Source: Ophiodon elongatus
Taxonomy: Eukaryota; Chordata; Actinopteri; Perciformes; Hexagrammidae
Assembly (NCBI GenBank): GCA_016806645.1
Contig: JACSYO010001855.1
Span: 1,549,001 to 1,613,000, forward strand
Direction: 5' to 3'
Length of the DNA: 64,000 nucleotides
The notes under the pieces are model-generated. The model did not search any database, was not told where the DNA came from, and was given only the letters and a program-made list of their open reading frames with translations. Positions 1-12,984 of the stretch are shown piece by piece; the first letter of the stretch is position 1; the number at the start of each line of letters is the position of its first letter. Position numbers and translations under genes: made by a program.

Positions 1-3000
1 AGGTGTGTTGTGAAGGTCATAGGTGAGATGGTTTTGTCGTTTCCGGCGGGCATCACACGGCACTTTGCCAATAACCCGTCCCCCGCCGTGCTAACCTTCA
101 GCATAACCAACTACAGCCGACTGGAGCATGTGCTGCCTAACCCCCAGCTCCTCTGCTGGTAATGACACCACTGTGAACTCACCACCTCACTCTCAAAACA
201 AATAATAAATACACCTTTTTTACCACCGGAGGCAGTCAAGAAATGAAAAGATGTTTCTTACTTGCTCCTCCTTACATGCGTAGTTCGAGTCTGAATGCTT
301 TATTGTCCATCTTGGAATTAATTATATTGATTTTAAACACATTTTTTATAATGTTCAATGTTTTTAATTCAACTAAACTTCATTTAAAACCAAATCAAAC
401 ACTCACTGTGCATATAATTTGTATTAATAATAATTTCACCTAAACAGCATGTTGCATCATGTAATCAAAATGAGTCCCCTTCTTGTTTAAATATTAGTTA
501 ATGCAAACTCCTAATCAACTTTGTTTGTTTGCAATTCATCATGTATTTTTCCTAATAATATTTGTTTATCCTATTTATCACACTTACTGTATGTTATAGT
601 AATGGAGCAAACTTGATGTATATATCACAGTTCACACACAAGGAAAATTTAATGTTTTATAAATAAAATGTATAATATATGCAACAGCGTGACCTGATTA
701 ACATCATGATTAACATGATCTAAAAGAAATATTAAGAGGTAAAATGTCTAAAATGCACAAAGTGAAACTTTAAACATATAGTTCATTTTGCACTAAAAAA
801 CTAACAAAGTTAAGATGTGCATATGCACATATTTGGAATAAGGACTGGTTAAACTATCTGAGATATGGCTCGTAAAACATTCATGATCTCATATGGAAAA
901 GTTTGGTTGATGGTGAGGATGAGTAAGATCATCTCAGACCATGCTGACTGAGTCATCATGAGGTCATCATGAGGTCAACTACTCTGAACAGAGGTCTGCC
1001 TTTTTTGTTGTTTATTGTCTTTGGTTTTAATATTTTGATTCATGTTTACAAAATACTCCAAAAATTGACCCATAAAAACATATTTAAATGTTAATAAGCA
1101 AATAAAAAATCACCACTCAATGGCACAGCTGAAAAATGATTGCTGTAACATATGATTCATTACAAAATTAAATTCATAGAATATCTTCCTTTTAAAATAA
1201 CAGATAAAGTATTTTATAAAAGGCTTCTCTCTTATACCCTGCATAGTTCACATCTGTAAAATCTGTGTAAAGTCTGACTTTTTTTGGCTCACTGAGAAAT
1301 GAAACCGCTGACCAAAGCCTGTAAAACTCCAAAGTCGTTATTGCCAAAAGAAGTTTGTTTCCCTGGTGATACATTTCTTTAAAACTGAGACGCTGGGGGC
1401 TGCACTCTAATTTTACAAAATAAGAAACATCAGATTCCTCAGTTTTAATCATGTATTCACCAGATCACGTATAAAATGTCGTATTTCGATCATGCTTTTG
1501 CCAGCGACACCACCACACAAGCCAAGGCAGACGTCAAGGACTTCTGGGTGAACATGCCAAACCTGATATCCCATTTAAAGAAGGTGGCAGAGCAGAAGCC
1601 TCAGGCGACATACTACAACGTGGACATGCTCAAGTATCAGGTGAGCTCGACCCCCTGGGAGATTATACCTTTACATCACCAAGCAAAGAGATACACAGCT
1701 GCTTTGGGGGGGGTGGGGGGGGCTTCTCTAGATTATAGGAGCAACGTGACATTATGTTGGAATCCCGAAACGTTTCCTCTCCGTGTGTAGGTATCAACGG
1801 AGGGGCTTCAGTCGATTCCTTTGAATCTAGCGGTGAGTTGGAGATGTGAGCCCACCAGCACTGACCTGAGGATAGACTACAAATACAACGGGGAGGCCAT
1901 GACGACGCCGATGGCCCTCAACAACGTCCAGTTCCTCGTCCCGGTCGACGGGGGGGTTTCAAAACTACAGGCTGTCTTACCTCCTGCTGCATGGTACATT
2001 CTAACCTTTGTTATAGTGCAAAGTACCATTTAGATTACTAGGCAGTATACAGTGTGTCATTTATACTAATATCCAACACATGTTAAATATATATTAAGAA
2101 TTCCAGAAATAATTATACCAGGCAGGGACTCCACTTACCGTAATGTTGGTTTTGCTGACTACACAATGGAAACGCTTGTACAGTATCACAATCATACCAA
2201 TGATTAGTGTAAAGTACACGTGTTTCCTTAACTAAGGATTTACTGTATATATTTGTATATGCACAAAGGTTTTGACTTTCAATTGGTCACTTAGTCTTTT
2301 AGAAGCTCCCCTCATGTGTTTCTGTCCTCTTGTGATCTTCACAGGAATGCGGAGCAGCAACGAATCCTTTGGAAAATTCCTGATATCTCACAGAAATCAG
2401 AAAACGGAGGTACGTACAGAATGATAAATGTGTTGTTTAGTGATATTAATATTCTTTAGAGCACAGCCCGTAGTTCAGATTAGTTCTTTTAAGATCTTTT
2501 AGCTTTATATTCAGATACTCATATTCTATCGGCAAAAGAGTTTTAATCAGTTTTCAGAGTTAGCCCTTTGTTTTTTTAAAATGTGTGCATAGCCCGGGTA
2601 AAAAGAAACAATGCCCACAATAATGCTGTTTTCAGTGTGATGTCACGCTGCAATGTGGCTGTTTCCAGAGCTTCTCTTATTCTCTTATTTAACATTAGTT
2701 TGATTTGTGCATCTGACTTGAAGATCTGACATCATCGGATGTTCTTTAAATTGTCTGTTGCTTGTTTTATATGTTACGCAGTAGAAAGCCCCAGGAGCTC
2801 ACCTGGTCTCCAGAAGGAGGACACTAAACTAGATTAGATTTTTATGTACAAGATAGAAAACGTAACCAGGCTAAGACATGATCAGTTTAGCTTGGCTTCT
2901 TTTAAACATAAATTACTTTTAAATGTAACTCCGTATCTGTCTTATAGCCTCTGTTCAAAAAAGAACTCTAGTATGATTTATAATTTCCTATCAATTGAGT

Positions 3001-4028
3001 CTCATTTGGTGCTTTCTTGAATTGAATTGGCATGAAAAGGTTGGATAGAGCAACATCTGTGTCGTCATCTAGAGCTGCTTACTGACTTTTTCATTTTGTT
3101 AAATCAGAACCAACACATCAATCGTCTCAAAAGCTCTTTGAACTTGATTCCCTTGTGCACTTCACCGTATGAAATGCTGGGAATTAGATACTTTTTCCCT
3201 TCACCCTGAAATCCTTCCTTGTGGCCGGCAGACATCTCTCTAAAGTCACCATCTTCCCTCAGGTGTGGGGTCGTTGTTGGCGCGCTTCCAGCTCACAGAA
3301 GGCCCCAGTAAACCGGCTGCACTCGCGGTGCAGTTCACCAGCGAGGGCAGCACCCTGTCGGGCTGTGACATTGAACTGGCCGGGCCGGGGTACCGCTTCT
3401 CTCTCATCAAGAAGAGGTTTGCCGCAGGTCAGTTTAGCATTTTAGTAACGACGCATGGAAACCAAATGTTATTTATCAGTGTCACTGGTGTCGAATGATA
3501 ACTCGACTCATCCAAGAGATCAAACCTTTCTAAACCTACACTGATGTTTGATTATTTTATTATTTCCGTTATTCATGTAAAGTCACTTATTTATCACATA
3601 AAAAGTCACATCAAAAATGCATACTTTTTTGATGGTAATAGTTGCTAGTAAATCTTTTTTTTTTTTTTTTTTCAAGTAGTCATTTAACAGCTGCATGAAA
3701 TTCCAGATTCCTTTTGTATTAAACTATAATTACTGCAGATTGATAATGAAAATAAATAACACAACAGTTTGTTTTATTAAAATAAAAATGTATAAATGAA
3801 AAACTTTAAAGTCACAGTCCTATGGTCATTGCAACCAAAAAAGATTTTTCTAATTTCAGTCTTCTGCACTACTATGTTTTATGTATTAGGTTCATTGTCA
3901 TGACCTCCATTACTATGTAATCATGCAGTGTGTGCTGAGGTTAGCAATAGATCTCTTAAACCACTGAAACATGACACCTAAACATTTTTTTTTTATGCTT
4001 TTCAGGAAAATACCTGGCCGACAACTAA
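1..4028 (+). CDS. sgip1: SGIP1, C-terminal mu-homology domain (5' part outside the window)
   Basis: SGIP1 is a neuronal endocytic adaptor of the FCHo/SGIP family. Its C-terminal mu-homology domain (muHD) binds cargo and Eps15/intersectin partners at clathrin-coated pits. Six coding exons are visible: 1-158, 1505-1640, 1791-1993, 2345-2409, 3263-3427 and 4006-4028 (TAA). Every junction is GT-AG and the phases join without a break to give 249 residues, almost the whole muHD. Key stretches are [20 protein letters not shown] (exon 1), [52 protein letters not shown], and the C-terminus [16 protein letters not shown]. These match vertebrate SGIP1 better than FCHO1 or FCHO2, from memory of the family. 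The neighbouring insl5 supports SGIP1, as the two are close on human 1p31. The N-terminal membrane-binding and proline-rich parts lie left of the window. A G-rich run (about 1706-1722) sits in the intron after exon 2. Confidence 0.93.
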
Positions 4029-7000
4029 CCCATGCTACTGAGAACAGCACTGAACAAAACAAACGCAGTGGACTGAGGTTGACCCAGAGGACATACCGAC
4101 ACCAGACAACCGACTTTCCATTAACCTTTTCTGAACCCTCACGACGGGTCCGCAGCCTACCCAGCAGTATTGTATAACTTGCATATAGCATCGTGGAAAC
4201 TGTTTTAGGTCATGTAATTATCGTATTTGTATTCATTTCATAACAACTGTATTGCTGCAGTTAAGACACCTGGGTTATTCCACCCTCTGAAGTCTGTGCC
4301 TCTGTCTCTATCCTCCTCTGGTCAATGTGTGGTGGTGTTGTTTTAAAGTTTCACTGCAGCTGCCTGACATAAGACATGGACAGAAAGAGTTTTCCAACCG
4401 GTTCTTTAACTCTGGATGAGTTGTCGAGAGTCCAGGAAGATTTAGCTGTAAAAAAAAAGAAAAAAAAAAAACATGAATGAGATATTTGCGGTCAGACACA
4501 CACCTCATCCTCTGACACAAAGTCTAGCTTCCCAAAGTTAGACTAGTTTAAGCTGAAGCAGGGCCTAGGATAATACATCGTAAGTTGCACACCTGCATTA
4601 GCAGATAGAAAAATCCGCTCTTTAAATAATTCTTCTGTCAGAGTCTGAGCTCAAAGCCTGAGGCAGCAGTCCCAACTGTCTCGCACTGACGGTGGCCGAT
4701 TACGTGTCTTTTGCCAGAAAGCAAATGCATTTACTGATGCATTTCGACCCATGTTGTCACTAGCCGTTAAAAGAAAGACGATGTTTCTTGTTGGTGCTTG
4801 AAACATAGACTCAAGTTACTACAAAGAGAAAGAAAAACACTACATATTCATGCATTACCTACTGGTACTACAGGGTCACATGACTTTGGATCGCATCCTT
4901 TTTAATGTAAATGCACTGATCAGTCAATCAAACTGTTGATTTTGTTTCTCTGTAATACACAGACGTGGAGAGGTTCTTAGCTAGTTAGGCAGCTGCAATG
5001 ATAAATCAATTTACTGGTTGCAAAATAAGAACATCTGTTTTCCTGTCAGAACAAAAGAAGTGTACAAAGTGTCATTTTAAATCAATAATATATATCTTAA
5101 AGGGCGTTTGGTGTTGTCCTCGTATTGTCAGATAGCCTTTCTGTTGTTCCCAGGACAGCAGTGATAGACTCCAGAGTACATGGCAGCATTCTATTTTTAT
5201 TTATTGATGACGATGATTTGTTGTATAAAACGTGATTCTGTATACGAATAGAATTTGAATGGTATCACACAACTCGGAACCCCTAAAGGTATAAATATTT
5301 GAAATCTCTCTTTTTTGTTATTTGTGTAGTTGGGTAACAGTGTACAGTATAAGGTATAATTTTTGAATTTATTTCAGATATAATTTTTTAACTCAAGTGC
5401 AACGGAAGATTTGAGATATATATGGGTGAGGGGGGTAATTTAAAGAAAAAGAATAATATCTTCCTGGATGCTGTGTCATGCTTTGTGAAAGCAGTGTTAA
5501 TGTAGAGTTAGTTATACCGTGGGCAAGGTTCACACTTTAAAGACTCAGTTTGACATTTTGGGAATTATTTGTTTTCTTTTTTCCAAGAGTTAATACCACT
5601 CATATGTGTCTGTTCGACATGAGGTTGGAGCCAGAAGTCGGTTATCTTGGTCTAAACACTGGAAACAGCTAGGCTGGTTTTATTGGGGGTTATCAAGATA
5701 TAACATGATTAATTTCTGACTTTGGCGATTCCTGCACTTTTCCTGTAGCGTCGCCATCAGATCAAATGTTACCAGTATTTTGGATTATGACTTACCTTTG
5801 GACAGAGCCAGGCTAACTGTTGCCCCCCAGTATCTGCTAAGCTAAGCTAACCATCTTGTGACTCCAGCTTACCATTTAACATACTCGGCAAGATAGTGAA
5901 TCGGCGTATTTCAAAAATTGTTTATCGTTTCCTTTTAATAAGGTCAAGACGATGACTACAAAAGCAATCACTTTTCCTCTACAGCAGTGATGACGTGTGT
6001 GGTACCAGTACTGGAACAGGATTGGTTTACTGCGACCAGCTTGTTTATTTTGTATCATTCAAACCTCATCAGAAAACACTTATTAATACAACATTCTCAT
6101 TTCCCCACATCTACCTGTCCAGTTATTCCTAGACTTGTACCACATGTCTGACCTGTTCCCCCCCTCCCCCTCTCAGTGGTACCTAAACTCCCTGATTATA
6201 TCATGAGCACACCCCTGATCATCCAACCAACGCTTGAATCCATGGCTTTATTTTGCATACTTGTAATGGTCTCTGTGAGATGACATGAGTTGAATGAGGT
6301 TGTGGAGCGAGGTTAAGTTGACCAAAATGCTTTTCTTTTTTTTCTTTTTTTTCTTTTATGTGTGTGTACCCCGGACAGTCAGTCCTCTGTTAAGGAGAAT
6401 AAGCTGAATATTTTTTAAATGGATAAAAATGAAAAAATATTATATTGTTTAATGTGTAATAAACACTGTGCTGATGATGTTGAACTTCCTAAATGCTCTG
6501 ACGCTCAACACGAAGAACAAAAAGTGTGTGTGAAGTGTAGCCGAAGATCTCCGTACTGTTCTGTATGTCGGCATTCTGCTAAATGCAGCCAATCACGGTC
6601 CTTTCAGAGCCAGCGGAGAAACATTTTAGGCTGAATTTAGGACTATTGGCAGCGTGTCAATACTATTTGAAATGATAGAGTACTTTTGATTGGGCGTAGT
6701 TTCAAACACATGTTATTTGGCTTCTCAAAAGATCAGATTTGTCTTGTCTTTGATCAGATTTATTCCTGTGCAGACTCGAGTCTAAAAGAGCATTGTGGAT
6801 TTCTCTGAGGTTGCATTTAATGTATCAATGCAAGGTGATGATGATTGGTGCCATTTAGCTCCCACATTACTTTGGTAACAGTTTTCTCTCGGTCATTTCA
6901 GTCCATCTAGTTGAGTGGATGTATGGACATGCCTGACGGGAAGCTGTAACCTGGGTGAAACTTGAAGCTATCGGTGCAACAGTCACTACAGCATTATCTA

Positions 7001-7465
7001 CAGAGGCCCACCACACCCACCCACCATCGTGCATCTGTTTTAAATTACTACACTACAAGTATGTTAGTTGCCAGAATTATCTGGCAACTAACATGACTTT
7101 CAAATTCTTTGCATCATCTAGTTAATAAAATGGATAATGGATACAAAGCTTTTACAGATCTTCATCTCTGTGGTGAATTTGTCCTGCAGTAATTCATTAT
7201 TGCATGCATAGCATGAAGTAAAAGGTGGGGCATCCATGATGATAGATATTACTGAATTGACGTGTTGTGCTGAGTGTCAGTTACCTGTATTAATGTTGAG
7301 AAGAGAGCAGGGAGTGTGTTTATGTGTGCTATAAGCCAGAATGCTTTTTGGTTCTGTCCCGTTAACCTCAAAACACATGTGCAAGCTGTTTGTACAGTAC
7401 ATAACAATGCTAAGATAAACTGAGAAACTTAGTTTGCTTCTTTCCAAAACCAATAAAAGTTATAA
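4029..7465 (+). other. sgip1: probable sgip1 3' UTR
   Basis: About 3.4 kb of non-coding sequence follow the sgip1 stop and hold no convincing gene. An AATAAA signal lies near 7452 and is a plausible end of the transcript. The stretch contains AT-rich runs, a dispersed teleost repeat (5540-5930), a 71-codon Cys-rich ORF at 6419-6634 treated as fortuitous, and a perfect hairpin at 7061-7094. The UTR extent is inferred from the polyadenylation signal only. Confidence 0.5.
5540..5930. repeat. dispersed teleost repeat (MITE/SINE-like) in the sgip1 3' UTR
   Basis: The segment opens with a 'CAGTTTGACATTTTGGGA' block, continues through 'ACTGGAAACAGCTAGGCTGG' and ends with 'GCTAAGCTAAGCTAACCATC' and 'GGCGTATTTCAAAAA'. 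I recognise this order of blocks as a repeat common near fish genes. The outer ends are weakly complementary, which fits a non-autonomous DNA element. The family name is not assigned. Confidence 0.55.
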
Positions 7466-7523
7466 CTGGAACTATGTTTGCAGTTTTCCTTGTATCTTTT
7501 GTCTTTCTCGTGTGTGTGTGCGT

Positions 7524-7566
<43 letters not shown>

Positions 7567-8196
7567 CCTATTTTAGTGTCTAAGACACCAGGATGCTAAT
7601 ATTTGAGGCTTTTCTGTCACATATTGATGTTCGGTGTTTAGGAGTACAATTTTAATAAGATGTCACACCTCAGAATGTAAGCCCTGTGCAATAACATTTA
7701 TTTGACAAAAATAGCAAAATGATAGAATAAAACTCTAGTTTTCTATACTGCAAATACATGAAAGTAAAGATGGACATTTTATAAACCTGCAACCCTGTGG
7801 ATTCTGGCTACATACAGGACACGAACCCAGGCTCAGACATCTGGACAGATGTCTGAGCTGGAAATGGTATAGTCCTACACCCCTCAGTAGGTTTATTTAT
7901 ATCATAGTAGAATATATTTTTATGGATTCACATGTCCAGCTGAGGTTCAGAAACAGGTTCACAGATGTGGTCCACACATTCACATCTACAAACCATACAA
8001 GTTAAAGTAATAACTTGTATGGTTAAAAAATATTAATGTCAAAAGCAATTTGAGACATTGTGGGTTTGAGCATCACTGTACATAAAATACAGTGATGACA
8101 TCAGCATTTTGATTCATATTTGTCTCTACAAAGTCGAGAGGGGAGAGAGCACAGTCATTTTGGAGAGCGAAGAAGATAAGGGGGGGGGGGTTGGCC
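7466..8196. other. sgip1-insl5 intergenic interval with clustered hairpins
   Basis: Apart from the microsatellite, no gene is seen. Three short-loop inverted repeats occur within 270 bp: 7831-7842 with 7847-7858, 7991-8004 with 8011-8024, and 8071-8080 with 8088-8097. The right-hand part probably includes the insl5 3' UTR, which is on the minus strand. A run of ten G occurs at about 8181-8190. Confidence 0.6.
7508..7563. repeat. GT/CG-rich dinucleotide microsatellite
   Basis: An interrupted (GT)n tract with GCGTGT variants ends in CGCGCG. It lies between the presumed ends of the convergent genes sgip1 and insl5. Confidence 0.9.
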
Positions 8197-10009
8197 TCAG
8201 CAGAGGAAGGTGAGGTCGCTCTTCCTGCAGCCCACCTGGCAGCACACGGTGGTCAGTATGTTGTTGATATCTCGTTTGGTCAGCTTGGAGCCCGGGTTGC
8301 TGCTCTCCAAACTGCTCTGATCCCCTGCGGGCGAACCTGGAACAACAAAATGCAAAACAATGTTGAAGAGACACGTTTTTCTAATTCAGTCCAATAATCA
8401 GGTTCTCACACACTTCTCCTCTGCAAATGTGTATTTCAGGTAATTTTGTCCCATTTGTTTCCAACAGAATAAGAAGGACCAACTGTTTTCAGATCAGTCT
8501 TGTGTAATTGAGGTCTACGGTCCCATCTAAATTAACTCAGTGCTATTTGTCTTCTCCAGTGTCACTTTCCTCTTTCTAATAGGCACGACTGATAGGCTAA
8601 CTGGGTTTGTTTGTGTGTGACAGACAGAGAGAGAAGCTGCTGCCGGGCGAAACAGACTGCTGCAGCATTTAATCCTGATATGTGGCTCCTCAAGGCTAAT
8701 AAGATAAAACAGCCAACAATGTCTCTGCACTGGGACACCTGTCTGCCTGTACACCCACTGCACTACAGCCGCGCAATTAATAGTATACAGCACATGTAGC
8801 AGGAATCACCGCAGTGGAAAGCTGCATGGCACTTTCAGAAAAAATGAACAAAAATGTTATTCTGCCCTTTGGCAGAAGTACTAAGCACTCAAATTGTGAG
8901 TCAGTGACTGTAACATCAGAACACATAAACGGTAGGAGAAATATCGTCAAAAAGTGTAAAAAAAAAAAAAACAGATTCAGTCAGATACATTGGCTGTGAT
9001 TTTAAAGAAGATAAATTATATGTCAGGATTTTTTATTCAGTAAGTCTCATCAAGATATCTTTTTCAAAAGTAGAAAATAAACAGTAATTCGTTACGGGTA
9101 TAAATTAGTAGAAACCAACCTATGTTGGTAGCCCTGTGGTGTACAACATCTTCTAGTTTAAAGGATAGGTTCAAATTTTTTCAAATCCATCTCAAAACAT
9201 TCAGGTGTCCATTTGAAGATTGAAATTTTTTTCTTGCTTTAATTATTCCTTCTGTTCATGTTGGCTATTATAAGGTCCCTACTAACATACTTTGTTTTGT
9301 GCAAAAATGTATTCCAAGTGTTCCAGGTGACAGCGTTTTTAGTGGGAAATTCCCTCTTTGTGTTTCCCTGTTGAGCTGGAGTGGAGGGATAGTATTAAAA
9401 AGAGAGAATTTCCTCCTAAAAAGGTTGTAACTTTGGGAGATATCCATTTGATTTGCCAAACTTAGACAGTTGAAGTCTCCTATTACATTTGGATAAACTT
9501 CTGAATACATTTTTTTAACGAAGGGAGAACTGCAGATGTTGGCATCTTTTAATGGCCGGTATGAACTGAAGGAATGGTTACAGCCAGCAACACCTGTTTC
9601 AATGTTCACATGGTCACCTATTGTTTTAAGAAGAATTGTGAATATATCCTTGAAGGCAAAATCTTCACAGTCAGGAAAATAAATGTATACGTTATCCTGC
9701 ATTATTCCTCCGTGTGTACACACGTCTAATAACGATGGTCATCCCGAACCAAGAAGAAAAAAAGGTAAGCTTACGAAAAGTGTTTTTACTGACCACTATG
9801 TCTGCTGTTTTGATAATGAAAATAGAATTTGTCTCACCGTCCATGTCTGACTCACTGAAGAATCTCCTCCAACGGGATCCTCCGCAGGTGTAAACGACAG
9901 CCCTCAGGAACTCTCGCCCGCACAGCTTCACCGCCTTCACCTCTGCCCTCACCTGGACCACACACACCACTGCACACAACAGCAGAGGCAAAACCACCAG
10001 AGCACGCAT
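8197..10009 (-). CDS. insl5: insulin-like peptide 5 precursor (relaxin family)
   Basis: This is a secreted hormone precursor of the relaxin/insulin family; INSL5 is the ligand of RXFP4-type receptors. It has two coding exons on the minus strand: 10009-9838 (signal peptide, B chain) and 8336-8197 (C peptide, A chain, TGA). The phase-1 junction G|GT gives 103 residues. Residues 1-22 are a hydrophobic signal peptide ending QVRA. The B chain carries CGREFLRAVVYTCGGSRW with the RxxxRxxV receptor-binding cassette of relaxins. The A chain follows a KLTKR dibasic site and ends CCQVGCRKSDLTFLC, the CC-x3-C-x8-C pattern. The C peptide is very short, about 30 residues. The B chain looks rather relaxin-3-like, but the A chain and the sgip1 neighbour indicate insl5. 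The about 1.5-kb intron contains the left end of the segmental duplication. The choice between fish paralogues insl5a and insl5b is not made. Confidence 0.9.
9268..9723 (-). other. uncharacterised 151-codon open frame in the insl5 intron
   Basis: An uninterrupted frame of 151 codons lies in the insl5 intron. It includes the short string VIGDFNC, which resembles the GDFN motif of LINE endonucleases, but the rest does not clearly match. It crosses the left breakpoint of the segmental duplication (9336), so the copy at 28451-28882 ends with different residues. It could be a relic of a retroelement or chance; I assign no function. Confidence 0.25.
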
Positions 10010-10152
10010 GCTGGATGCCTGACGGAGGGTTGTCTCTCTCTGTTGATCCGGTTTGTTCCTGAAACTTCTGTCCTGTTTCCAGTTGGTTATCTGTTATGTT
10101 GCAGATTGTCTCTGAGTCTTCTTTCTTGGTCCGATGCTTGCATCTCCTTGTG

Positions 10153-10159
10153 TTATATA
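10153..10159 (-). promoter_or_regulatory. insl5: probable TATA box of insl5
   Basis: TATATAA is read on the minus strand about 145 bp upstream of the insl5 ATG. This would leave a 5' UTR of roughly 110-120 nt, a normal arrangement for a peptide-hormone gene. It is inferred from position and motif only. The same box is kept in the duplicated copy. Confidence 0.5.
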
Positions 10160-10238
10160 CCATCCACCTTTTAGCTCATCAATGCTCAGTATCTCTCCAC
10201 TTCCTCCCTCCAACTGGCCCTTTAGCCCATCCCAATCT

Positions 10239-10244
10239 CACACA

Positions 10245-10287
<43 letters not shown>

Positions 10288-10325
10288 ACACAGACACACA
10301 GACACACACACAGACACACAGACAG
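10239..10325. repeat. CA microsatellite upstream of insl5
   Basis: A (CA)n run is followed by CAGACACA variants, about 230-310 bp upstream of the insl5 ATG. The duplicate at 29398-29462 is shorter and simpler. Confidence 0.95.
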
Positions 10326-12940
10326 TCGTCACTCTGTCAGGACAGTCAAGACATTTTATGTTTCCGGTCGTTTTCACATCACCATTTTTAGCCGTCTGAG
10401 AGAGAGTGACAACCATCAGCTTTTTACAACCTTCATTTGACAATCACATAAGATGAGTGCATCCTCCTCTGTAATTAAGGCTGCGATTGCACTGGCCTCC
10501 ACTATACCACATGACTAATTAAGTGGTGCAAAGTGATTCCCAAACAGATGTGTCATGTGTTTACAGCACTTTGATGGCACGGTTGTCTTTGTCTTTACAG
10601 CAGTTTGGGCCATTTGAGAGGTAAAAAGTCAATGTTGACAGTCCCATCACGCAGGTCATTACGGTGCTGCTTATGATGCGATGTGATACTCAGCATGACA
10701 TTTCAGTTTGATCATTAACGGAGGTCCCATCCCAGAATATCAATGAAATGATATTGTGTTTAGCTGGACTGTATGGTTGTCCTTATGGTAGCAGAAAACA
10801 ACGATATAAAAAAAGAATGGAGAACTTCTAAGATATTAGAAGTCTTTTGGTTGCTTATTTTCCTCTTTCATAATAATAAAAAAAGGATACTTGATTGACA
10901 ATTTTTTGCAGATTGATGGAGCTTAACCAAATCTCACTAAGAACTAACAAGACTTCCCTGATAAAGTAAAGTACTAAAAGATATTTCCTATTTCTCGTTT
11001 ACTGTTTCCAGGTTAAGGACTTATAATTAACCAATTGGCCCTCTTTATCTCCTTCGACAATGGGTTACTGAAAGGTGAAATTAGTAATAATTGAATGACT
11101 CTTTGCACAAATAATATTCCAGACCTAAACAACTTCCAGACCTAAACAACCTGCCGACTTTTCAAATACGTCTGTTTATTCGGGGACTTGGTGTTGCCCT
11201 TATCAGCTGCTCGTTTCAGGTTGACATTATCAGACAGCTTTATTAATTTAGGCTGACTATGCTGGCTAACATGTTTTCTACCTTTAGGATGCTCCTCTTG
11301 CTCCTAGTTGTTGTTTTTTGCGTTATCTCTGCAAACCATGAAGAGAGTGCACTACAGTGTGTGTTAATATAAAAATTACTTAAATAGAAATACAACAGTG
11401 TTTCTGTTTCATCCTCCTCCTCGTGTTTCTGGAGCTGATGAGCATTGAGGGCTAAAGTCAGAGCTACAATTTATTTCGTCATGGTGAACTCAATTTTGTC
11501 CCACTGTCCTGATTATTGACTCAAAACAGAGGCATAGAGGATTATCTTAAATGTCCATAAATGACCCTAAGAGATGTAAAATGATGAGGGTGAGTGTCAT
11601 AATGTCATCTGCTATTCAGACGGACAAACGGAAAACAAGTGCTACAGTTCATCCGTTAAACACTGTAATGTGATTTTGTTCACTGATACGCTGAGCAGAA
11701 CCATTGGTATTTAATTTGAAAGAAACGCCTTTATTAACTTGACAGACATTTGGTTCTAGCAAACTGAGCAGCAGCTGCAATGAGGCAGAAAAAACTCTCC
11801 CCCGCATTATGGTGGGAAGTTGTTAGTTGTTATCAAATTACAGAGCTGATGTTCAGTATTCGGCCATAACGTCATGACGGAATTTGAGAATTTGTATGAA
11901 ACTGAAAGGTGAAGATTTAAAGGTGATTGTAAGAGAGGATCATTTTTAGATCAATGAATGAAACCGAAGACTATGTTTCAACGTACACAAGTTTATTGAC
12001 AATAAAGTTGAATTGAAGTCTAATTGAAGTCAAATGTACGAGGACGGGGAATGGGGATTCACAGCTGACATAATCCGAAAAAGAAAAAACAACTTTCGAT
12101 CGTCATATACATTTGAACTCTGCATTTGACCCATCCTAAGCGTTTTGGAGCCGTGGGCTGCTGCAGAGCACCCGGGGAGCAACTTGTGGTTCAGCTACTC
12201 GCTCAAGGACAGCAGGAGTCCTATTTTACATATGTGTGTGTATGTGAGTTTTTAAATGTGCATTGTTTGCTTGATGTTGAGCTCTGTTAAAGGAGATTTC
12301 CTGTTGCTTTGCGACAGACAATAAAAAAATAACTTATCTTATCTTATACTCTGCAAAAAATGCTCGAACATAAGTCAAAGACAGTAAAGGGCAATGATCT
12401 TTGTCGTAAAGATGTAAATACACCATTTTTATTATGAACTATGGTATATAATCTAAAAAGGGAACTGGTTTATTATAAGAAGTGTTTATTCAGCATTTAT
12501 ATTTTTTTATTCTCTCAAGACAATGTAGCATCATTACTGATTCACCCCTAATAAATTATTTTCCAAATTAATGTAAATAAAGTACTACTCTTTTTTTTGT
12601 TTGAAAACTGACTTAATTGTGTCCCTTTCACTTTAGAAACCAAACGTACAACCTTGCAAGTGTATGTTACAGTATATTCAAAATGCCAGATACCCTGTGG
12701 TGTTATATACACACACACTGCATTACCCTGAAAAGTTTTTCAATAATACAAATAGGCAAACGTGAGGTTTGCAGATAAGATCTGTTCTAATGGGATTATT
12801 CATATCTCCAGGAGACATTCAGTCTCTGAAACCAAATCTTACAACAAGAGCCTCAAGATAAATGGACGAAACAAGCACAAACCTAATTGGCTCAGGAATA
12901 TGTCTGTGTCTGTGTGTGTCTGTGTGTGTGTGTCTGTGTC

Positions 12941-12984
<44 letters not shown>

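Noticed and set aside
1..4028. Assignment of the muHD gene to fcho1 with an insl3/rln3-type neighbour, as on human chromosome 19.
   Set aside because: The C-terminus KKRFAAGKYLADN and the FWVNMPNL and [13 protein letters not shown] blocks fit SGIP1, and pars2, ttc4, ttc22 and lurap1 are all human 1p genes.
10096..10440. ORFs of 85-114 codons upstream of insl5.
   Set aside because: They are antisense to the insl5 5' UTR and run through the CA microsatellite.
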